This document shows positions 36,624 to 42,700 of a DNA stretch of 42,700 nt, piece by piece. The first letter of the stretch is position 1, and the number at the start of each line of letters is the position of its first letter. Under the pieces are notes generated by a model. That model saw only the letters and a program-made list of their open reading frames with translations, had not been told where the DNA came from and searched no databases. Location of the stretch: contig CAUYUJ010003049.1 of the NCBI GenBank assembly GCA_963575745.1, positions 40,001 through 82,700 of the forward strand, given 5' to 3'. Both the position numbers and the translations under genes were made by a program. Source of the stretch: Prorocentrum cordatum. Its lineage: Eukaryota; Sar; Dinophyceae; Prorocentrales; Prorocentraceae.

Positions 36624-36765
36624 ATACCGCCACTCCCTGGACCTCTCCCGGGGTGCCTTCTGACCGGGATCTCCAGGCGAACCCAGCGGGGGGGACGAGA
36701 GGGCCGCCCAGGGGGCCCAGAAAGAAGAAAACAACGAGGCGCGGGCAGGGGTATGGGTACAATTC
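36624..36765 (+). repeat. Dispersed repeat Z, copy 4
   Basis: CGCCACTCCCTGGACCTCTC-CCGGGGTGCCTTCTGACCGGGATCTCCAGGCGAACCCAGCG is the best-preserved core. Similarity to 13680-13810 continues through GGGCCCAGAAAGAAGAAAAC-AACGAGG. Confidence 0.6.
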
Positions 36766-36771
36766 CTGGCC

Positions 36772-36885
36772 ATCGCTCGGACGTCCATTTCCTGTGCTTT
36801 TTTCGGCTTCGTGCGTGGTTTTTTCTCCAAATGATCAAGGCTGCTCCTCGATGGTCCTCGCCGAATGAAAAATGCACATGCCAGG
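36772..36885. mobile_element. Family C element, copy 3, right end lost
   Basis: CCATCGCTCGGACGTCCATT through TTTTTCTCCAAATGATCAAG and GCTGCTCCTCGATGG to AATGCACATG matches the family, but the terminal ACGTCCGAGCGATGCC is missing. The sequence changes instead into the exon-like fragment that follows. Confidence 0.7.
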
Positions 36886-36892
36886 TTTCCCT

Positions 36893-37036
36893 CCTCTGAG
36901 TACCAGGACTCCAGCGCTCCCGCCTCCAGTGCGACACGAGGCAGGAGCTGGTCGTAGACCGAGCTGCAGAACGCCGTGCCCAGCAACCCAGAGGCCACCT
37001 GCTGGCAGGAGGCGGCCGGGCTCTGAGAGTCGGGGG
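36893..37036 (-). pseudogene. Exon-like fragment, unknown protein
   Basis: The minus frame reads DSQSPAASCQQVASGLLGT, AFCSSVYDQLLPRVALEAG and ALESWYSEEG with clear GC3 codon bias. It abuts the truncated right end of a family C element. It may belong to the same lost gene as 36206-36392, which lies downstream in the same orientation, but this is only inference. From 37037 to 37345 no further coding signal is convincing. Confidence 0.35.
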
Positions 37037-37354
37037 CGCGCGCAGACATGGATTCGCGAGCCATGGCTTTGGCGCGCGGTCGCCAACTCCATGGCTCGGG
37101 GGAGGTGCCCTCCCCCAGAATCGGTGCCGCAGCGTTCGGCGGCGGAAATCTGCGATTGCCCATGGGAACGGGACCCGTCGTGAATCCACGACCCCTTGAT
37201 ACATGTTTGCGACCGCCTGAATGAGGGGAGCGGGCCCTGGGCAGGACCACCCCAACCCAACCCGAAGACCCGAATTTCGGGCTTCGGGGGGGGGGGTGCG
37301 GGTTCCAGGTGTGTGTCTTCGCCATGTTCCTCGACCCCCTCCCCCACACTGGAA

Positions 37355-37521
37355 TCAGGTCGGGCGTGTCCTCCTGCAGGCGGAGTGTGGGCGAAAGATA
37401 AAGAATAGCCGAAACAGAAAACAGAATCAAAAGATGCCCAAGCATAATCGAGCAATCGGCCCCATACTATTCTGAAACTATTTTTGATTGCTCCTCCTGT
37501 AGAGGCACACGCCCGACTTAA
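37355..37521. mobile_element. Family A element with exact 8-bp target duplication
   Basis: It starts TCAGGTCGGGCGTGTCC and ends GAGGCACACGCCCGACTTAA. CACTGGAA precedes (37347-37354) and follows (37522-37529) it exactly. Confidence 0.9.
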
Positions 37522-37547
37522 CACTGGAAGTTGAAGAGGCCCTGGGG

Positions 37548-37695
37548 CGCACAATAAATAGACACAAGCAACAGGACTCCCCATCTAATCTTTTCCCATA
37601 TGTTCTGGGCGTTTGTCTCCCCCCCAATTCCCATATTTTCCCATATTTCCGGGGGAATCGACGATGAGCTGTGTCTGTGTGTTTTTTCCCCTCCT
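37548..37695 (+). repeat. Dispersed repeat T, copy 3
   Basis: CACAATAAATAGACACAAGC, TCTTTTCCCATATGTTCTGG, CCAATTCCCATATTTTCCCA and GAATCGACGATGAGCTGTG match 35610-35765. Confidence 0.7.
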
Positions 37696-37850
37696 GAGAA
37701 GTGGAGGGCAGCTTGAGGCCTTCGGGTTGGGCTGGGGTGGCTTGGTGGGTGGCGATCTCCGACCGTCCCGGAGCCCTGGGGCGGGCCGCGGGAAGCCGCG
37801 AGCAGCGAGAAGCCTCAGGGTCCGTCTCCGGCAAGATCGGGCGGGTGGCA

Positions 37851-38102
37851 ATCCCTGACTCCGGATCCGCCCTACTTTGGGGAAATTCGTAAGTAAGGCT
37901 TGGAATGTCCGCCTTACTTTTCAAGCCCCGCTGATGCCAATTTCCGCCCTACTCTTCTGTTGCTGTTTCTGTGGATTTCCGCCCTATTTTATGCTGGGTG
38001 CAACAATTTCCGCCCTACTTGTTCGGCCTCTTATAGGTGGATTTCCGACGCAATTTTAAGTTGGAAAACAAGCCAAAGTAGGGCGGATCCGGAGTCAGGG
38101 AT
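37851..38102. mobile_element. 252-bp element F with perfect 30-bp terminal inverted repeats
   Basis: The left end (37851-37880) starts ATCCCTGACTCCGGATCCGC and runs to ACTTTGG; the right end (38073-38102) is its exact reverse complement. Inside, the subterminal word TCCGCC(C/T)TACTTT-like recurs in the same direction near 37908, 37943, 37976 and 38007 at 31-42 bp steps. There is no reading frame and no certain target duplication (AT on both sides is possible). Confidence 0.9.
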
Positions 38103-38120
38103 GGGGGACCGTACATTTCA

Positions 38121-38348
38121 GCAGGGACCGACCGTCCCGACACTCCTATAGCCATACCACGAAATGCTCTTAGAACCCACAAATGCTCTAAGAACAAAAG
38201 CAATGTTCTTAGAACATAAACCCGACGTGATAAAACAAGACAGTCCCACCCAGAAATGTTCTAAGAACATTTCGTGGGAACCACAAAAGGTTCTTAGAAC
38301 ATTGTTTGGCAGGGCTATAGGCACGCCAGGACGCTTCGCCACTGCTTG
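38121..38348 (+). repeat. Dispersed repeat E, copy 2
   Basis: GCAGGGACCGACCGTCCCGA ... GCACGCCAGGACGCTTCGCC-ACTGCTTG is the partner of 18060-18291. Palindromic words include GTTCTTAGAAC and AAATGTTCTAAGAACATTT. From 38350 to 38755 no gene was recognised. Confidence 0.75.
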
Positions 38349-38761
38349 ATACATGGACAAACGCGCGATGACGGTCCAGCGGGACAGGCCCTAGGAGGGC
38401 GGCCCAGGGGGGCTGGAGCCCTCGGTAGTCGGCCTGGGACTGGCGGTCGATGTGGCTGAAAGTGGTGTGAGAAACGTCGAATGTTTGGACGTCTGGTGTA
38501 TTCTGGAGTCCAATGGGTGGAGGTGAGATTGATAGGTCGGATGGATGGGCGTGGAAGTGGAAAAGTCGGATGCTGGAGGTCGAACCCTGTGGCCCAAGAC
38601 GCCCCCAGACCCCCCGAAATTGATGTTGATGGCGTGGCGACGGGGGGGGGGCGTGAGTGGGCAAAAATATGCAAACCCCAGAGCACCGCCCTTACTGCGA
38701 TCAACATCGATGTCGGGGGCGCGGGGGTGATTTAGCATCTCCCTCGAATGTGTACGGGTTC

Positions 38762-38763
<2 letters not shown>

Positions 38764-38799
<36 letters not shown>

Positions 38800-38802
38800 C
38801 GA

Positions 38803-38841
<39 letters not shown>
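38764..38841. repeat. (TA)n microsatellite in two blocks
   Basis: Two TA runs (about 38764-38793 and 38806-38840) separated by CATATCGAATATAC. Confidence 0.95.
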
Positions 38842-38843
<2 letters not shown>

Positions 38844-38865
38844 CTATCTGCTGGACCTCCTACAC

Positions 38866-38912
38866 TTAGGTCGGGCATGCCCTCCTGGACGAAACATCTG
38901 AAATACGCCAGA
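38866..38912. mobile_element. Family A left-end fragment
   Basis: CTTAGGTCGGGCATGCCCTC followed by CTGGACGAAACATCTGAAAT matches the left 45 bp of the family; the right end is not found. From 38913 to 39150 no gene is seen. Confidence 0.55.
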
Positions 38913-39159
38913 AATCCGCCGCCCCCCTCCAGGGGGCGCGAGGCTGCGCAGGTGTGTGCGGTCTGCTGTCACGTGGTATGTGTTGTGATTTGCTGTTTGG
39001 CCTTTTGTCTCTCCAGTCCTGCTTCCTGCCTCCTGTTTACTGCCTGCTAAGGGGCCCCGCCGCGCCACCAAACAGCCAACGGGGGGGGGAACCTCAAATC
39101 CAGGCTGCCCCAGGCCACCCCAGGATTCTCATGCTGACGCCTCCGCGCGGCCAGAACGG

Positions 39160-39565
39160 CCCGAGACGCCTCCAAGATTACCCGACGAGGCTCCGAAGAG
39201 AGCCTCGGGAGGCCAAGGCGGCCCAAGATGGCCCCAAGATGTCCCACGATGGCACCAAGACGGCCCAAGATGCTCCCAAGGCGGCCCAAGAGACCTCCGA
39301 ACGGACTCCCAAGAGGGCCCCACGAAGCAAAAGCCAACGATTTTCCTAACGTGTTTGAAGTTTTTGTTTGGCCTTCTCGCCTTTTCTGCTGTCCGACGGT
39401 TCCGAAGATCGCCCCACGACGGCCCCAGAGGCTCCCATGACGGCCCAAAAGGCCTCCAAGACGGCCCCAAGACGGCCGAAGAGGGCCCCAAGCCGGTCCA
39501 AGAGGCGCCGCAGATGGCCCAGGAGGGCCCGCAGACGGTCCCAAAGGAGGCCCAAGGAGTCGAAA
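39160..39565. repeat. Degenerate short tandem repeat (GGCCCAAGATG/GCCCCAAGACG)
   Basis: Units of about 12-15 bp around GGCCCAAGA(C/T)G-(G/C)CCC recur in two blocks (39205-39325 and 39405-39560). On the minus strand all frames stay open and give LGRLGAILG- or GPSWG-type peptides. I treat these as repeat translations rather than a gene. Confidence 0.7.
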
Positions 39566-39569
39566 ACAT

Positions 39570-40059
39570 GCTGGTAAGCTTAGGTATGTGTTACGCTTCA
39601 AGCGCTGCCATATCCCAGGCTTTGGCTCATATCGCATGAGCAAGAGAGCGAGACGAAGCATGGGATCTGGAGTAAAGGATAGAAGGGGCATCTTCAATGG
39701 AAAAGGTATTTTCCGATCTCAGATACAAGTCGTGCGCCTCGGTGAGGCACAGTCATATATTTGGCCGGGCCCGGCTTGAGCCAGACACGGCAGCGGTACA
39801 TGCTCGATTTATACCTCGCCTTTAACCTTCTCCGTTTAAAGTCGGAGGGGGAGGAGACGAGCAGGCACCGCACTTCTACATTACGCGGAAAAACAGTGCT
39901 AAGCAGCAGCGGCTGCCTACAAGGAAAGGGCGCGCGAGTAGCCTCGCTACCGGCGAGTTTCCTCGCTACTAGAGCGCACCTGCCTGCGGGTTTCCCCGCT
40001 GGCTCGGGAGGCAGGGCCGTCCTGAGACGACCTGCCCGCCCTATACGGTGTATGTTTCT
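39570..40059 (-). other. 3' region of the copia-type element (candidate 3' UTR / LTR)
   Basis: This stretch follows the last codon of the copia polyprotein and loses the repeat character of its neighbours, so it is where a 3' LTR would be expected. LTR borders cannot be proven because the 5' LTR is outside the window. It contains three closely spaced hairpins (39934-39947, 39953-39966, 39986-39999). Confidence 0.4.
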
Positions 40060-42700
40060 TCAGCTCGTGCTTGAAGGATTGCTGGCCGGCCATACTTGTA
40101 GGAGCAACGCGCGGTCAATACTACCTTTGGTATGACCATCGGCAGTCATATCCCGCGTGTCACACCATTGAACGCTTTCAACGATTCCGCGCTCCATCAT
40201 CTGGCGGATCCAGCTAATGTGCCCAAGCAGAGTACATTCTGTGGGCTTCTACAGATCTTTGCTAGACAAAGACTTGAAGACAGACTCGGCATCAATAGTC
40301 AGAGTGACTTTGATACATAGACCACCCATTTCCAATATGTTCTTTAACTGTGTGGGGGTCAATGGTCCCGAGAGTAGCTCGTGGAGCGTTACAATGGTCG
40401 GGTAGCAGTCTTCCAAGTTGTGGGCTGCTGCCAGTGTTTCCGCAGAGTAGCTCGAACGCACCTGCAGTCGATGAGACTTGCAGTATGCGTCCACCAGGTG
40501 CACGACGGGTTTCCCCGCTTGCGTGTGGCCACGCCTCAGCAGGTTAGCCACGCGGATACCATAGCCTTTGACTTCGTCGTCTTCATCTCCATTGAGACGG
40601 CGATAGCCAGAATCGCTATGCAGGTCAACTTCTCCTGTTGGAGTCATAGCTTGATACACGATCTTCTTCGGACCTGCCTGTAGTTTCCTGGTAACCGCGT
40701 TTAGTCGTCGTACCTGGATGTTTGTCGGTTCCTGGATACGTTGTAGTGAGACAACATAGACCATTAGCCATACCTGCGTGATCAACGCATAGGCTAGAGC
40801 GCCACGAAGACTGACGAACATATCAGAAATCGTCTTTGTCGCTTTGCTCTCAGGATCAGCTCCTGTGAGTTCTGGATGTGTGATAGGACGAAGCTGTTTG
40901 ATGTATTCGTCCTGATCGAGAGTGACGCTCCCATCATCGGTCTTGTTGTACCGAACGGCACAGTTGGTGTATGTGTGCTTGTTCAGTTTGCACTTCCCAA
41001 ACGTATCTTCAACACACTTGACATACTTGTCAATAGCCTCTTCCTTCCCAGTCATATTGATGTAATCAACGTGCTTGGCTGTCAAGAGGTTTGGGCTCAT
41101 CTCGAACTCTTCGTCGTATGAAGTAGGCTGTAGCCCAAAGCTCCTAGTGATGGACCTGAGCTTCAGCGAGAATGCCCTGGGAGCATCCTTCGTGCCCGTC
41201 CCCGGTTTCAGACACCGAAGACAATGCTTTGATTCGTCATATGACTCAAAGCCTGGCAGTGTGCGAAGGACAGCTGCTGACCCAGGAGGTAGCGTGAAGC
41301 ACACCACACGCTCTTTCTCGCCCGTTGCCGCGGCGAGCTCGCTATAGGTCAGTCCCTTCAAGAAAGCCATGTTGATGTCCAGGGAAGCGATGATCCAAGC
41401 TTTGTTGCATGCAGCAGAACTTGCGAGCAGTCTCTGGCTTGACCTCCTTGCCGTGCCAGAGAAGGTTTCGACATCAAAGGCTTCAAGGTCCATGAAGCCA
41501 CGGAGGACCAAGCGTAACCTGATCGTCCTTTCCATTTCGCCCTTTTCGTTCTTGACAAACTTCCATTTGTATACGTAGCGTGAAGTCATGATGTTGGACG
41601 CTTTGCTCAAGTCAGTCATCTGAAAGCATTTATTGTCAAGCCAAGTCTTCAATTCTGTGTAAAGGGCTTTGGAAACTTTGACCGGATTCGCTTGAATGTC
41701 GGCCTTCGTGAGTAGATCGTCTTCCTTGACGACCACGGCACGTTTGGAGGCAGCACTGACGTATACTCGCATGGTTGTGACGCTGCTGTCATCCAACAAT
41801 CGGCGTTGCTGCTCGGACAGGACGACTTTTGACATGTCTGCTGTGAAGCAGAGCTCGATGTACTTCCCGTGCTCATCGGAGTCCAGATCATATTTACTGT
41901 CCGGATCCGTGGAGCATAAAGGAACGTAGTAAGAAGTGTCCATGTCGTATCCTGGCGGGTGACCCCGCTCCGGCAAGTGGCCTTGCACATCTTCACAGGT
42001 CGTAGAGACTAACACACACTGTGTGTCTGTCATGTATGTGGGAACTGTATGCATGACTTCTTCTGTGTCAGCTTCAAAGAGTGTTCTGTCATCCATCAGT
42101 TCAGCATACCACGACTTCAAGACAAAGGCATCCAGATCTTCTTCTGTTTCTTCTATGATGGTCGGGAGCCGACCATCGTTCTCCGCAGGAGGCTGCTCAG
42201 GAGCAGCTGCTGGAGGTGACTCGCTTGGTGGTGGACCATCAGCGAGTTCCTCAAACTTAGTGAGGTCTCGGTCAAATCCAGCAGACGGCTTCCTGGATTT
42301 AAGACACTGGATGATGCGTGAGTGTGTAGATCATGTGATGTCGTAGATGTTCAAGGCAGTGCCATCAGCTTCATAGTAATGAAAACCAGGGGTCACATCA
42401 TTATCATAGTGCACTAGTGTACAGCTGTCTGCATAGGGTGCAGCAGGCAACTTCGTCAGGCTCTTGGCAAGTCGTACAGCAACAACGTTTTCAATACGAA
42501 AGTAGTTGCGTATGAGGTACTGAAGAGCAAAGTGCACCTTAGGCGAAAGTCGGCTCGCAGCAGTCATCTGCAGCCGACCCTGTTTCGCTGGTAGATATCC
42601 GAAAGTCATGGCGGGTTTCCCCGCTGGCAGACCGGCAATAAGGCCAATACTGTCCGAAGGGCCGTATTGTCCGATCCTATCTCGCGGACCATAAGTGCTT
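40060..42700 (-). pseudogene. Ty1/copia-type retrotransposon polyprotein, RT and RNase H part, with two in-frame stops
   Basis: One minus frame runs from the window edge to a TGA at 40062-40060, broken by a TGA at 42333-42331 and a TAG at 40251-40249. After a Pro/Ser/Glu-rich linker the RVT_2-type RT has TRYVYKWKFVKNEKGE-like entry, SLDINMAFLKG (motif A), CLRCLKPGTGTKDAPRAFS and the motif C position, read here as KHVDYINMTG, where the family has VDD; GAT-TAC instead of GAT-GAC removes the second catalytic Asp. The copia RNase H follows: HSDSGYRR, SAETLAAAHNLED, then past the TAG LLGHISWIRQMMERGIVE and DTRDMTADGHTKGSIDR. The TAG probably arose from AAG. Gag, protease and integrase would lie outside the window. 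The copy is dead. Confidence 0.85.

Noticed and set aside
38757-38770. GGGTTCGAAT resembling a tRNA B box
   Set aside because: It runs directly into a (TA)n tract with no A box or cloverleaf around it.
39047-39697. Minus-strand frame of 216 codons with LGRLGAILG-like repeats
   Set aside because: Several overlapping frames on both strands are open because of the short GC-rich repeat; codon bias does not single out one.
39986-42628. The shared 18-bp word GCGGGTTTCCCCGCTGGC as evidence of LTR termini
   Set aside because: One copy lies in coding sequence and the flanks do not match beyond the hairpin, so it does not define LTRs; it is reported as a hairpin instead.

Overview
The window looks like nuclear DNA of a dinoflagellate. 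The decisive mark is a complete dinoflagellate spliced-leader sequence on the minus strand at 6662-6683, sitting at the 5' end of a retrotransposon. The high GC content, long trinucleotide microsatellites, dense small palindromic repeats and a non-canonical GC-AG intron agree with this. The genus cannot be fixed from the sequence (a Prorocentrum-, Amphidinium- or Polarella-like genome would all fit). I see no intact host gene. Nearly everything is mobile, repeated or broken.

Layout. Positions 1-6683 (minus) hold a non-LTR retrotransposon: spliced leader, a 386-codon ORF1 with a zinc finger and coiled coil, then a long pol region with AP-type endonuclease, reverse transcriptase (intact YVDD), RNase H and a C-terminal tail that stays open to the window edge. 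Pol is broken by one in-frame stop and three frameshifts. Positions 40060-42700 (minus) hold the 3' part of a Ty1/copia-type polyprotein with two in-frame stops and an altered active site (HVDY for the usual HVDD/YVDD). Between them lie about 33 kb of repeats with a few exon-like scraps.

The repeat zone contains several recurring families, named here for convenience only. Family A is a short terminal-inverted-repeat element of about 165 bp with about 13 copies; six copies carry recognisable 8-bp target duplications. Family B (about 185 bp, ends CCCAGACCCCC / GGGGGTCTGGG) has about 12 full or partial copies. Family C is about 126 bp with 16-bp inverted ends. There is also a 252-bp element with perfect 30-bp inverted ends, double-hairpin elements, and foldback elements ranging from 150 bp to 2.7 kb. 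Elements are nested: one family A copy splits a family B copy, and another family A copy contains a family C copy and a four-armed palindrome.

A 2-kb block is duplicated in direct orientation (26917-28895 and 30503-32676). It carries the C-terminal piece of an SF1 DNA helicase and an 89-bp tandem repeat. A third, diverged relic of the same helicase tail lies at 8862-9052. Several GC3-rich reading frames (around 6795, 18300, 21330, 29765, 36220 and 36895) look like isolated exons of unknown genes, some with membrane segments. Functionally, the window reads as a retroelement and MITE graveyard whose transcripts were, in at least one case, trans-spliced before reintegration.
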